Shown here: positions 10,140-18,545 of the stretch, piece by piece | Numbering within the stretch: position 1 is the first letter of the stretch | Layout: every line of letters begins with the position of its first letter | NCBI RefSeq assembly: GCF_900143235.1 | Contig: NZ_FRDF01000010.1 | Coordinates: 78,630 to 142,629 of the forward strand | Origin: Erythrobacter sanguineus | GTDB taxonomy: Bacteria; Pseudomonadota; Alphaproteobacteria; Sphingomonadales; Sphingomonadaceae | DNA: 64,000 nt | Direction: 5' to 3' | Notes under the pieces: model-generated | Database searches by the model: none | Seen by the model: the letters and a program-made list of their open reading frames with translations, nothing else | What the model was told of the DNA's origin: nothing | Made by a program: the position numbers and the translations under genes

Positions 10140-11191
10140 GAGCGTTTTCCCCACGTTCTGGCTCGGCGGGGATTCCCTTGCGGGCGCGGTTCTGATTCAA
10201 GCTCCTTGCTGGAGGCAGGAGGCCAGCATGGATGGCACGGACGCTTTCACAGGACCTGCGGGGCAGGGTTGTCGCTGCGATCGACGGCGGCATGAGTTGC
10301 CGAGCAGCTGCCGCCCATTTCGATGTCAGCATTTCGAGCGCTATTCGCTGGAGGCGCCTTGCGCTTCAGCATGGCAGGGCGGTTGCCAAGCCTCGCGGTG
10401 GTGACCGGCACTCGGGCAGGATCGAGGCGCACGGGAGCTTCATCAAGGAGCTGCTCGCCGAGCGGGGAGACATCACCTTGGCCGAGATCCAGGCGCGACT
10501 GACCGAGCGCGGTGTGCCGGTGGGCATTGGCACCGTGCATCGCTTCTTCGCGCGTCACGGTATCACGCGTAAAAAAAGATCGGGCACGCAATCGAGCAAG
10601 ACCGGCCCGACGTCCTGAGGCAACGGCAGCGTTGGTTCGACGGCCAGCTCGATCTCGACCCCGAGCGCCTGGTCTTCATCGACGAGACATGGACCGCCAC
10701 GAACATGACCCGCAGCCACGGGCGCTGCCCGAGGGGCGAGCGGCTGCGCATGGGCTTCCCGCACGGACGCCGCAAAACCACGACGCTGGTCGCCGGCCTG
10801 CGCATGACCGGCATGGTCGCGCCAATGGTCCTCGACGGCCCGATCAACGGCGACTGGTTCGAAGCCTACGTGACAGAGGTGCTGGTGCCCGAACTTCAAC
10901 CCGGTGACATCGTCATCATGGACAACCTCTCGAGCCACAAACGGGCGGCCGTGCAGGAGAAGATCGAAGCGGCCGGCGCGACCCTGCGCTTCCTTCCGCC
11001 ATACAGCCCCGACTTCAACCCGATCGAGAAGGCGTTCTCCCGCCTCAAGGCGATGCTACGCAAAGCGGGCGAGCGCACCGTGCGAGGGCTCTGGGACTTG
11101 ATCGGCAGGCTCGTCGACATCTTCGAACCCGCCGAGTGCGCCAATTACTTCAGATCATGCGGATATGAACCGGAATGAACGGAAAACGCTC
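10140..11191 (+). mobile_element. IS630-type insertion sequence, 1052 bp, TA target duplication
   Basis: Terminal inverted repeats GAGCGTTTTCC (10140-10150) and GGAAAACGCTC (11181-11191) are perfect over 11 bases and flanked by TA on both sides (10138-10139 and 11192-11193), as expected for IS630/Tc1-mariner targeting. The element carries one transposase in two frames. It is inserted beside or into an integrase remnant. GC content is much higher than the surrounding island, so it arrived separately. Confidence 0.9.
10232..11178 (+). CDS. IS630 family transposase, read through a -1 frameshift at A7
   Basis: The first frame (10232-10618, 128 residues) is the helix-turn-helix half: SQDLRGRVVAAIDGGMSCRAAA and later IGTVHRFFARHGITRK. 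At 10571-10577 there is a run of seven A. Slipping back one base continues as KIGHAIEQDRPDVLRQRQRW into the catalytic half, which ends at 11178. That half shows the DDE triad: VFIDETW, IVIMDNLSSHK and PYSPDFNPIEKAFSRLK. Without the shift the first frame stops at TGA 10616-10618. AGGAGG 9 bases before the ATG supports the start. The combined product of about 315 residues is normal for IS630. The frameshift may be programmed or transcriptional slippage; both halves look intact. Confidence 0.85.
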
Positions 11192-11291
11192 TAAACTTTA
11201 AAGTTTGAGTTTTTGCGCAGCCGGAAGAACGTAGGAATATCAGTCGTAAGGATGCAGAATCATATTCTCGGAAACATGGGAGAATGTGATT

Positions 11292-11717
11292 ATGTCGGTC
11301 ATTGCTTCGCTGAAGCTCATTGAGTTTAAGCCCCAGAATGCCAGCAGTGCCATCTTTGTGCATCGTCGCAAGCTCGCAGACAAAATCGCCCAGCAAATCA
11401 ATCTTGCATCTGATCTTGTGTATACTCCCACCAAGATCGTCACTGTCACTGCCGAGAACGGAACTGCGCAGCGTCGTGAGGTCGCTAAGCGCATCAAACG
11501 TTGGTGGGTCACTAACGCTGACGGTTCAGTACAGCTTACCGTTCGTTACGGCAGCAAACCTATTGAATTTGCGAAGGGCAAGAATACGATTGAGCTTGCT
11601 TCAGGCTCGGAGATTTCATCTACGCTGACCGCGATCTCTGATGCCGTGATGAACGGAGAGCTTGATGCAGCGATTGCGGCATGCGCTTCGTTCGGTCGTA
11701 GGATAATGAAGGGATAG
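11292..11717 (+). CDS. DUF6641-like protein
   Basis: A 141-residue soluble protein resembling the DUF6641 family found on mobile elements. Visible blocks are a short N-terminal SLKLIEFKPQN, a basic RRKLADKIAQQINLA helix, the KRIKRWWVTNADGSVQLTVR core with a WW pair, and YGSKPIEFAKGKNTIEL. The ATG at 11292 has GGGAGA 8 bases upstream; a GTG at 11286 is also possible. Base composition is intermediate. The biochemical role is unknown. It is the last gene before the presumed right border of the island. Confidence 0.6.
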   Translation: MSVIASLKLIEFKPQNASSAIFVHRRKLADKIAQQINLASDLVYTPTKIVTVTAENGTAQRREVAKRIKRWWVTNADGSVQLTVRYGSKPIEFAKGKNTIELASGSEISSTLTAISDAVMNGELDAAIAACASFGRRIMKG

Positions 11718-12182
11718 ACTTGCTGTTGGGGCATGGCAAAATTGCGGTTATTTTACTGTGAATAGCATTTTGCTCCCTGTGTAAGATCTGAGAAGCAAGT
11801 TATTGAAAAATATGGATCACGACCGACATAGAGGCGCTCTTAATCTTTCACAAAACCTTCACATGCTCCATCAGAAACTCATAAAACATTAATTTAGATT
11901 ATGAAATTTGCTACGTTTACGTTGAGTGGGAGTAATCCGCCCACCGCAGGTAAGTTATAGGTAAGAAAACCTGCTCTGGCCCAATCATGGATGCACAACT
12001 TCGCAAATTCCTTGATGCCAAATCTTCGTATATTAGGAAAATGGCAGGCCTTTTGATTTCATAATTATTTTGCAAATTGTCGAGGATCAGCTGGAACTGG
12101 TACGTTCGCTGACCGTCTAGAGGCGTGGCGTCTTGCGCGCTTTGCCTGACGGGTCGTGGGCCAACTTCCGGAATTTCTCGCC
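11718..12182. other. Intergenic region spanning the island's right border
   Basis: 465 bases. Contains the second att-like site (11924-11934). Base composition shifts from AT-rich to GC-rich after about 12070. A 25-codon frame from ATG 11989 to TAA 12066 has no visible support. No other gene seen. Confidence 0.45.
11924..11934 (+). other. Presumed attR of the guaA island
   Basis: GAGTGGGAGTA matches the guaA terminal GAGTGGGAATA at 7058-7068 at 10 of 11 positions and in the same orientation. Its position coincides with the end of AT-rich DNA. Confidence 0.5.
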
Positions 12183-13151
12183 ATGATTGCTGATTTCCTG
12201 CTGCAACCGGTTATCCTGTTCTTCCTGCTAGGGGCGATCGCCGCACTCGTGCGATCCGATCTGGCCGTTCCCGAAGCCGCAGCAAAGACCATTGCGCTTT
12301 ATCTGATGATGTCGATCGGTCTGAGAGGCGGGATCGAGGTCGCCGAAACCGGGATGACGCCGGCCATGGCGCTGGCCGGTGGCTGCGGCGTCGCGCTGTC
12401 GCTGCTGCTGCCTTTGCCCGCCTTTGGGCTGCTCCGGCAGTTCGGGAAGCTTGATCAGGCCAATGCCGCGGCTGTCGCGGCGCATTACGGATCGGTCAGC
12501 GTGGTGACCTTTGCTGCCGGCAGCGAGGTGCTGAGGGCCGCGGGCATGGCGCCGGCTGGGTTCATGGTGGCGGTGCTGGCGCTGATGGAAACGCCCGCTA
12601 TCCTCATCGGCCTGCTGCTGGCCCGCCGCACCGGCCCCGATAGCCTTGCCCCGCGCGGGGGGCTGTTGCACGAAACCCTGTTCAACGGATCGGTGGTGTT
12701 GCTAGTGGGCAGCTTCATGATCGGGGTGATTTCGGGCAAGTCCGGCTTTGCCCCGATTGCCCCGCTGTTCGATGCGCTGTTCAAGGGCATCCTGTGCCTG
12801 TTCCTGCTGGACATGGGACTGGTTGCCGCGCGGCGGCTGATGGATCGCCGCGCCTTGACCTGGCGCACGGTGTCGCTCGGCATTGTCCTGCCGGTGATCA
12901 ATGGTTCGGTGGGTGTGATCCTCGGCCTTGCAGTCGGGCTGGACGCCGGATCGGCTGCGGCGCTGGGCATTCTTGCCGGCAGCGCCAGCTACATCGCCGT
13001 GCCCGCGGTGATGCGCCTTGCCCTGCCGCAGGCCGACCCGGGCCTCTATCTCGGCATGAGCCTTGCCGTGACCTTCCCGTTCAATATAATCGTCGGCATC
13101 GCCTATTACCGCTGGGTGTCCATGCAGCTTTATCCGGTGTTCGCATCATGA
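12183..13151 (+). CDS. Sodium-dependent bicarbonate transporter, SbtA family
   Basis: Integral membrane protein of 322 residues with about ten hydrophobic helices, in the SbtA (former DUF897) family that imports bicarbonate with sodium. Family-like features are the N-terminal LLQPVILFFLLGAIAALVRSDLAVPEA, GLRGGIEVA, the HYGSVSVVTFAAG block and the ILAGSASYIAVPAVMRLALP signature near the C-terminus. The ATG at 12183 removes a charged extension that a GTG at 12156 would add. Its stop overlaps the start of the PII-like gene by four bases (ATGA), the classic sbtA-sbtB arrangement, so translation is likely coupled. In a heterotroph it would supply bicarbonate for carboxylases; the substrate is by homology only. 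Confidence 0.85.
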   Translation: MIADFLLQPVILFFLLGAIAALVRSDLAVPEAAAKTIALYLMMSIGLRGGIEVAETGMTPAMALAGGCGVALSLLLPLPAFGLLRQFGKLDQANAAAVAAHYGSVSVVTFAAGSEVLRAAGMAPAGFMVAVLALMETPAILIGLLLARRTGPDSLAPRGGLLHETLFNGSVVLLVGSFMIGVISGKSGFAPIAPLFDALFKGILCLFLLDMGLVAARRLMDRRALTWRTVSLGIVLPVINGSVGVILGLAVGLDAGSAAALGILAGSASYIAVPAVMRLALPQADPGLYLGMSLAVTFPFNIIVGIAYYRWVSMQLYPVFAS

Positions 13152-13462
13152 CCGCAATGACCACGCTGCGCCGGATCGAAATCCTTGCCGACGAACCGCT
13201 GATCCCGGCGATCGAGCAACTGGCCGCGACTGCGGGCATCCGCAATTACACCTTGCTCCCGACCCTTGGCGGGGTGGGCCAGCACGGGCGCTGGCGCGAT
13301 GATCAGGTGTCGGGGGCGACGGCCAAGATCATGCTGCTGGCAATCACCGGCGACGCAAAGGCGCAGCACCTGATCGACCTGCTCAGCCCCCTGCTTGAAC
13401 CGCACGGCCTGCTGCTGCTGCTGAGCGATGTTGAGGTCGTTCGCGGGGCGCATTTCGAATAG
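13148..13462 (+). CDS. PII-like regulator of the bicarbonate transporter (SbtB-like)
   Basis: A 104-residue PII-like protein. It has a ferredoxin-like beta-alpha-beta pattern (TLRRIEILADEPLIPAIEQLA, then YTLLPTLGGVGQHGRW), a T-loop region, and a second half KIMLLAITGD ... HGLLLLLSDVEVVRG. The LPTLGGVGQHGRW block corresponds to the nucleotide-binding loop of PII proteins. I see no C-terminal CGxxC-type redox tail as known in cyanobacterial SbtB, so regulation may differ. It overlaps the transporter stop and presumably binds it as a trimer, sensing adenyl nucleotides; this is by family analogy. Confidence 0.75.
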   Translation: MTAMTTLRRIEILADEPLIPAIEQLAATAGIRNYTLLPTLGGVGQHGRWRDDQVSGATAKIMLLAITGDAKAQHLIDLLSPLLEPHGLLLLLSDVEVVRGAHFE

Positions 13463-13590
13463 CGGGCAGGCCGTCCGCGCGGTGAAGCGCGCGCAACCAA
13501 GCCTTGCGCTGCATCGGCCCCTTCCAGCGGCGCGACAAATGGCATAATGCTGGCGCTCGCCGTTACCGCATGAAAGGCCCTGTGATCGTG

Positions 13591-14232
13591 ATGCCGAAGC
13601 TTCGTATACTAGCCTTTGCCGCCGTACTTGCCGCCGGCCTTGCCGCCTGCGCCGAACCTGCGGGTGATGCGCCAGCCGGTAACGGCGCGCAGGAATCCCC
13701 CGTGACCGAGGGCAACTGGACGCTCGACCCGGCAACCTCGCGGCTGGTCTATGTCAGCGTCAAGGCAGGCGAGATCGCCGAGAACAACGCCTTTGAAACC
13801 CTGTCCGGCACGATCACCGCCGATGGCACCGCCGAATTCAGCATTGATCTCGCCTCGGTCAGCACCGGGGTGGATATCCGCAACGAGAGGATGCGCGACA
13901 TCTTCTTTCAGGTTGCCGATTTCCCCACGGCGGTGGTGACCACGAAGCTTGATCCGGCGGCGTTTGCGGGGCTGGCGGTGGGCCAGTCGCTCGCCCGCCC
14001 GCTGAAGGCGATCCTCTCGATCAAGGGCATGGACGCACCGATCGAGACCGAAGTGCTTGTCACCCGCGTTGCGGCTGACCGGGTCACCGTGGTGCCGACC
14101 GCGCCGGTGATCATCACCACCGACATGTTCGAACTGACCGACGAACTGGGCGAATTGCGCGCGCTGGCGCAGCTGCCGTCGATCACGCCGGCCGTGCCTG
14201 TGACCTTCACGCTCAGCTTCATCCGGTCATAA
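13591..14232 (+). CDS. YceI family lipoprotein
   Basis: A 213-residue YceI-like lipocalin-fold protein, a group thought to bind isoprenoid-like lipids in the periplasm. It has a lipoprotein signal (MPKLRILAFAAVLAAGLAAC) with the lipobox Cys at residue 20. The YceI core follows: WTLDPATSRLVYVSVKAGE, SGTITADGTAEFSIDLASV, DIRNERMRDIFFQVADFP and the closing VTFTLSFI. The start is uncertain: ATG 13591 gives the compact signal, while GTG 13582 has AAAGG 5 bases upstream and ATG 13570 is also in frame. There is no clear operon partner; the upstream PII-like gene ends about 130 bases before. Confidence 0.82.
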   Translation: MPKLRILAFAAVLAAGLAACAEPAGDAPAGNGAQESPVTEGNWTLDPATSRLVYVSVKAGEIAENNAFETLSGTITADGTAEFSIDLASVSTGVDIRNERMRDIFFQVADFPTAVVTTKLDPAAFAGLAVGQSLARPLKAILSIKGMDAPIETEVLVTRVAADRVTVVPTAPVIITTDMFELTDELGELRALAQLPSITPAVPVTFTLSFIRS

Positions 14233-14338
14233 GCGCCCAAATTTCGCGCAATTTGCGCTGGATCAAGGTGGCGCGACCGCCGCCCGGGCATCAAGCCGAA
14301 GCCGGGCGGGCGGGAAGCGAATCGATCCCGTCGCCTTC

Positions 14339-14385
<47 letters not shown>

Positions 14386-14526
14386 CCACCTTGCAAATCA
14401 TGTTGCCGGGCTGACGCTACGGCGCGCTTGGCCTTGATGGGCCCTCTTCAAAAGCGGGCTTGAAAGGCCCGCGCAAACAGGCTTGTGTCCCGCGCAAATA
14501 CAGCTTTGCACGGGAGACAACACGCC

Positions 14527-15501
14527 ATGAAAACCGCCATCACCGAAATGTTCGGCATCCAGCACCCCATTATCCAGGGCGGGATGCATTATGTCGGGTT
14601 CGCCGAAATGGCCGCAGCGGTCTCCAATGCGGGCGGGCTGGGGATCATCACCGGGCTGACGCTGGGCACGCCTGAAAAGCTCGCCAATGAAATCGCGCGC
14701 TGCAAGGACATGACCGACAAGCCGTTTGGCGTGAACCTCACCATCCTGCCGACCCTGACCCCGCCCGATTATCCGGGGCTGGTCAAGGCCGTGATCGACG
14801 GCGGGGTAAAGGTGGTGGAGACCGCCGGGCGCAACCCGGTCGACCTGCTGCCGCCGCTGAAGGATGCGGGCATCAAGGTGATCCACAAATGCACCTCTGT
14901 GCGCCATTCCCTGAAGGCGCAGGATATCGGCTGCGACGCGGTGAGCGTCGACGGGTTCGAATGCGGCGGCCACCCGGGCGAAGACGACGTGCCCAACTTC
15001 ATCCTGCTGCCGCGCGCGGCGGATGAACTGGACATCCCCTTCGTTTCCAGCGGCGGCATGGCCGATGGACGCAGTCTTGTCGCCAGCCTCGCGATGGGCG
15101 CGCAGGGGATGAACATGGGCACCCGTTTCATCGCGACCAAAGAAGCCCCGGTGCATGACAATGTGAAGCAGGCGATCATCGCCGCATCCGAACTCGACAC
15201 GCGGCTGGTCATGCGTCCGCTGCGCAACACCGAACGCGTGCTCAACAACGCCGCGGTCGAACGCCTGCTGGTCAAGGAGCGGGAGCTGGGCGATGCCATC
15301 ACCATCCAGGACATCCTGCCCGAAGTCGCCGGGGTCTATCCCAAGATCATGACCGAGGGCGCGATGGACGAAGGCGCGTGGAGCTGCGGCATGGTGGCGG
15401 GCCTCATCCACGACATCCCGACCTGCCAGGAACTGATCGACCGGATCATGCTGCAGGCCGAGGAGGTTATCGCCCGGATGCAGGTGATGGCGCGCGGCTG
15501 A
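14527..15501 (+). CDS. Nitronate monooxygenase family FMN enzyme
   Basis: A 324-residue TIM-barrel flavoprotein of the nitronate monooxygenase / 2-nitropropane dioxygenase family, which oxidises alkyl nitronates. Family features are HPIIQGGMHYVGFAEMAAAVSNAGGLG at the N-terminus, LTILPTL, the KCTSVRHSLKA strand, DGFECGGHPGEDD, and the FMN-phosphate binding FVSSGGMADGRSLVASLAMGAQG followed by MGTRFIAT. The ATG at 14527 has GGGAG about 12 bases upstream, and the family N-terminus starts right there. The physiological substrate may be propionate-3-nitronate or another nitronate; related enoyl reductases look similar but usually lack this start. The long C tract lies upstream. Confidence 0.88.
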   Translation: MKTAITEMFGIQHPIIQGGMHYVGFAEMAAAVSNAGGLGIITGLTLGTPEKLANEIARCKDMTDKPFGVNLTILPTLTPPDYPGLVKAVIDGGVKVVETAGRNPVDLLPPLKDAGIKVIHKCTSVRHSLKAQDIGCDAVSVDGFECGGHPGEDDVPNFILLPRAADELDIPFVSSGGMADGRSLVASLAMGAQGMNMGTRFIATKEAPVHDNVKQAIIAASELDTRLVMRPLRNTERVLNNAAVERLLVKERELGDAITIQDILPEVAGVYPKIMTEGAMDEGAWSCGMVAGLIHDIPTCQELIDRIMLQAEEVIARMQVMARG

Positions 15502-15686
15502 TCCAGCACGCCTCATATCCGCGTGGTGTCCTGAATCCGGGCATAGGTAACCGCCCCCATTCTCTCGCTGCGATGCTTGCGGCACGATGACTATATCGAG
15601 CCGTGCCTTTGCTGGAAAGGCACGGCGATTCGGTTCGCTGTCGACCCGCTGCGGAACGCCTTCCGGCAGTCGGGGAGGAGGAGATG

Positions 15687-16088
15687 ATGGTGGTAATGCT
15701 TGATCCGGCGGCCCTTGGCGGGCTGGCCGGGCTGATTGCCCTGGCTGGCTGGTCGATCGGGCGGGTGCAGGGCCGCTGGCTGGCAGAGCCCGCGCCCGAT
15801 GCCGCCACCGTTTGCGCAATCCCCGCAGAGCCGCAGCCGGGCCTGCCCGCGTGGGCCGAGATGCCTCTGCCCGCGGCAACTGCTGCTGCGCCTGCCCCGT
15901 GCCAGCACCCCGCGCGCGAAGAACGCCCCGCGCAGCTTGCCAGGGTGGTCTCGCTGACAGACCTGAATGACGAGGTGCGGGCGATCCGCAAGGATGCGTG
16001 CATTCTCCGGGACATTGCCCCCGGCGAGGCGCCGGACCTGCCTTGGCAAGGGCGCGGCGCGGACCCCTTGCCGCTATCACGGTGGTAA
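15687..16088 (+). CDS. Hypothetical single-pass membrane protein
   Basis: 133 residues of no recognised family. A strong GGGGAGGAGG ribosome site lies directly before the ATG pair at 15684/15687. The N-terminus LDPAALGGLAGLIALAGWSI is a membrane-spanning or signal-anchor helix. It is followed by an Ala/Pro-rich linker and a small charged C-terminal part (RVVSLTDLNDEVRAIRKDACIL). Overlapping minus-strand frames are less convincing. It is probably a small envelope protein facing the periplasm. Confidence rests on the ribosome site and hydrophobic start only. Confidence 0.5.
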   Translation: MVVMLDPAALGGLAGLIALAGWSIGRVQGRWLAEPAPDAATVCAIPAEPQPGLPAWAEMPLPAATAAAPAPCQHPAREERPAQLARVVSLTDLNDEVRAIRKDACILRDIAPGEAPDLPWQGRGADPLPLSRW

Positions 16089-16155
16089 CGGCCTGCCCGG
16101 TCGTTCCGCTGCAATCGCCGCGCCATGCAAGGAACGCGCGGCCTTAAACCCTGTA

Positions 16156-16641
16156 TCAGCTCTTGGCGGATGGTTCTTCTTTGACCCGGGTGTAAGGCAC
16201 GAAATCCTCGAAGAACACGGCGCCGGTAAAGAAGCCGAGGAACCGGTCGATCGTGGTGATCACGTCGAGCCGGCACAGTTGCCCCGCCTGAAACCGCTGG
16301 GTGACAAGCGTGTCTGAACTGTCGATATTTTCGGGGCTGCGAGTGCGCTGGACGTAGATCGTATGGCCCGAGCCAAAGACATAGGCGGTGTTGTCGATCG
16401 TCTGCACGTGCTGGTTGCGCTGGTTTCGGATGCAGCGGACCGGCTCTCCGGCCACGCGCCCTTCCAGCAGCTTGGCGAGCTGCTTTTCACCCTTCGTCCT
16501 GTCCCCGGCTTCTGGGCCAGATTCGGTGCCAGTTTCGATGTCCGGCTGATCCTCGTTCTGGGCCATGGCAGGCGTCATCACGACAGCGATAGCAGCCAGA
16601 CTGGCCATCACGGGGCGGGGGAAGGGTGGCAGGCGCAACAT
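16156..16641 (-). CDS. Hypothetical periplasmic protein
   Basis: 161 residues. The signal peptide (MLRLPPFPRPVMASLAAIAV, ending PAMAQ) is followed by an acidic spacer (DQPDIETGTESG). The conserved-looking body has GEPVRCIRNQR, YVFGSGHTIYVQRTR and FQAGQLCRLDVITTIDR. Two cysteines may pair. GGAGAG sits 5 bases before the ATG. No family name is recognised with certainty; similar short exported proteins are common in sphingomonads. It is followed on the same strand by nothing nearby, and is convergent with the small membrane-protein gene. Confidence 0.72.
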   Translation of the reverse strand: MLRLPPFPRPVMASLAAIAVVMTPAMAQNEDQPDIETGTESGPEAGDRTKGEKQLAKLLEGRVAGEPVRCIRNQRNQHVQTIDNTAYVFGSGHTIYVQRTRSPENIDSSDTLVTQRFQAGQLCRLDVITTIDRFLGFFTGAVFFEDFVPYTRVKEEPSAKS

Positions 16642-16732
16642 TGGTACTCTCCGGCAAGAAATCCCGTCCTGATGCCACGCCGCGTCTTAACCGGCCCTGA
16701 GCAGCCGGGGTTGCGGCCGCGGGGGGAGGGGA

Positions 16733-16993
16733 TCAGCTGCGCGCGGGGCTGGCGCCAGAGGATATATCGGGCAGGCTCGCTTGATCGGCGCCATCGGCCG
16801 GGCCGCCGCGCAGGACGAAGCGGCGGTCGCAATAACCGCAATCGACATAGCCATGCTCGTCGATTTCGAGATAGACGCGCGGGTGGCCCAGCGCGGCCGG
16901 GCGATAGCCCGCGCCGCCGCGGATGGCGCTGGCCCCGTCGCAGGCAACGCGCCGCGTATCGACCAGCAGGACTTCAGGGGGGGCAATGCTCAT
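16733..16993 (-). CDS. Zinc-finger CHCC domain protein (NDUFS6-like)
   Basis: An 86-residue protein with a zf-CHCC-type zinc ribbon: RRVACDG supplies the first Cys, GHPRVYLEI supplies the His and DCGYCDRRFVL the final Cys pair. This matches bacterial relatives of the complex I accessory subunit NDUFS6. In alphaproteobacteria such proteins are linked to NADH dehydrogenase, but no nuo gene is in this window. The ATG at 16993 gives MSIAPPEVLLVD; an upstream ATG at 17029 is in frame but adds residues without family character. It is divergent from the ABC ATPase gene by about 70 bases. Confidence 0.8.
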   Translation of the reverse strand: MSIAPPEVLLVDTRRVACDGASAIRGGAGYRPAALGHPRVYLEIDEHGYVDCGYCDRRFVLRGGPADGADQASLPDISSGASPARS

Positions 16994-17064
16994 GACCTTG
17001 CCGATACAGCCACCGCTGGCGGAGCGCAATTGCCTTTGCCCCGCGCCTTGCCTAGGGCAGCGCC

Positions 17065-18033
17065 ATGTCCGCCCAAAGCCCTTCTGAGCCCGCCATCCGC
17101 ATCGACAATCTTGTCAAACGCTATGCCCCGGCCAAAGGCGCCAAGGGCACCATGACGCAAGGCAAGCTGGCGCTTGGCGGGGTCAGTTTCGATGTGCCGC
17201 AAGGATCGATCTTCGGCCTGCTCGGCCCCAATGGCGCGGGCAAATCGACGCTGATCAATATCCTTGCCGGATTGGTCAACAAGACCAGCGGCTCGGCGGA
17301 AATCTGGGGTTTCGACATTGATCGCCAGCGCCGCAATGCCAGCCGGTCGATCGGGATCGTGCCGCAGGAAATCGTGTTCGACCCGTTCTTCACCCCTTAC
17401 GAGGTGCTGGAGAATCAGGCCGGGTTCTATGGCATCGCGGCCAGGCTGCGCCGCAGCGAGGAATTGCTGGAGGCGGTGCGCCTCAGCGACAAGCGCGATG
17501 CCTATGCCCGCACCCTGTCGGGCGGGATGAAGCGGCGGCTGCTGGTGGCGAAAGCGATGGTGCATTCGCCGCCGATCCTGGTGCTGGATGAACCGACGGC
17601 GGGCGTCGATGTCGATCTGCGCCGCCAGCTGTGGGAACTGGTGAGCGAATTGAACCGCGACGGCGTGACCGTGGTGCTGACCACCCATTACCTTGAAGAG
17701 GCCGAGGAATTGTGTGACCGGATCGCGATCATCAATCACGGCCAGCTGATCGCCAACAAGCCGACCCGCGAACTGGTCGACATGGCGCGCGAGAAAGTGG
17801 TCGAGGTGACGGTCGCCGATGCGCCAGCCGCCGCGCCCGCCCACGAGGCGTTCGTGCGGGTCGAATGGGACGGTGCGCGCGGGGTCGAGGTGACGTATGA
17901 CAAGGACCGGATGAGCGCCGGGCAGGTGCTGGCAATCCTGCAGGAACAGGGCCTCACCATCGATGATGTGACCACCCGCGAGGCCGATCTGGAAGACGTG
18001 TTCGTGCAACTGACCGGCACCGGCACCGATTAG
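17065..18033 (+). CDS. ABC transporter ATP-binding protein, orphan
   Basis: A 322-residue ABC ATPase of the ABC-2/CcmA-NodI type. It has Walker A GPNGAGKST, a VPQEIVFDPFFTPYEVLENQ Q-loop, the signature LSGGMKRRLLVAKA, Walker B ILVLDEPTAGVD, and the switch His in TTHYLEEAEELCDR. The C-terminal ~90 residues (VVEVTVADAP ... LTIDDVTTREADLEDVFVQL) are the extension common in this group. No ABC-2 permease lies next to it in either direction, so its partner must be elsewhere or be outside the family. The substrate is unknown; polysaccharide, drug or lipid export are the usual options. Confidence 0.88.
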   Translation: MSAQSPSEPAIRIDNLVKRYAPAKGAKGTMTQGKLALGGVSFDVPQGSIFGLLGPNGAGKSTLINILAGLVNKTSGSAEIWGFDIDRQRRNASRSIGIVPQEIVFDPFFTPYEVLENQAGFYGIAARLRRSEELLEAVRLSDKRDAYARTLSGGMKRRLLVAKAMVHSPPILVLDEPTAGVDVDLRRQLWELVSELNRDGVTVVLTTHYLEEAEELCDRIAIINHGQLIANKPTRELVDMAREKVVEVTVADAPAAAPAHEAFVRVEWDGARGVEVTYDKDRMSAGQVLAILQEQGLTIDDVTTREADLEDVFVQLTGTGTD

Positions 18034-18545
18034 AGTGGTTTCCACCAGCCTGCGCTTCATGTCGGCGCTGCGCCGTCAAGCAACAATCATGCAGAGCGGT
18101 GTGCAAAAGATTCAGGGATTGATTCAGATGATTCAATCACCAAATTTTTCTTCACAGATTCAATTTGGGTCTTGCGCAGCGCGCGACTCAAGCTTGGTCC
18201 ACGCGTCGCGGGCCTGTCACATGCCCCGCACCGGCCTGTCATGGTGATTTAAGGGTTAATCTCCCGTTGACGTGGAATCGTACCTGATTCAGTATCTAGT
18301 GGTTCGGTTCAAAGCGGACCCCCAAGCATTGGTGACTCCCCATCACAGCCCGCCAGGGCGACAGGGGGTGGAGTCGCTGTCGGAACGGGGGCCTTGCCGC
18401 GAGCCGGGAGGCGAAAGGTAGGCCCGCCTGTGGAGCCCCTTGGGGACATCCTGTTGGCGGATCTGTGGATCGTCCTGTATAGAACAGAATCGGAACATGG
18501 CGCTTGTGCCGGGTTGCGATTCGGGGGACACAAGTGGGGCAAGCG
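18034..18545. other. Regulatory region upstream of nrdA
   Basis: 512 bases without a supportable gene. Includes an imperfect palindrome GATTGA...TCAATC near 18117-18138, a TTGACG element near 18268, and the better-formed candidate promoter at 18454-18483. No NrdR-box pair was recognised with confidence. Confidence 0.4.
18454..18483 (+). promoter_or_regulatory. Candidate promoter of nrdA
   Basis: TTGGCG, an 18-base spacer and TATAGA form a plausible sigma-70 type promoter ending about 60 bases before the nrdA start. Found by eye; no transcript evidence. Confidence 0.45.

Larger units (their letters stand above)
7058..11934. mobile_element. Genomic island integrated at the 3' end of guaA
   Basis: GAGTGGGAATA at 7058-7068 (the last guaA codons) recurs as GAGTGGGAGTA at 11924-11934 in the same orientation, 10 of 11 bases identical. 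The DNA between is clearly AT-richer than the chromosome on both sides. It carries two tyrosine-recombinase remnants, an insertion sequence, a DUF6641-like gene and unknown exported proteins. Integrative elements using guaA 3' ends are well known. The direct repeat is short, so the right border is inferred. The integrase is broken, so the island looks immobile. Confidence 0.65.

Noticed and set aside
11989..12066. 25-codon frame behind the island border
   Set aside because: No ribosome site of note, and no coding signal beyond being open.
14398..16080. 560-codon minus-strand frame opposite the nitronate monooxygenase gene
   Set aside because: Composition typical of antisense frames; the plus strand shows clear FMN-enzyme motifs.
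18110..18145. Imperfect palindrome with GATTGA/TCAATC as an NrdR or other operator
   Set aside because: Does not match the NrdR consensus well, and there is no second copy at helical spacing.
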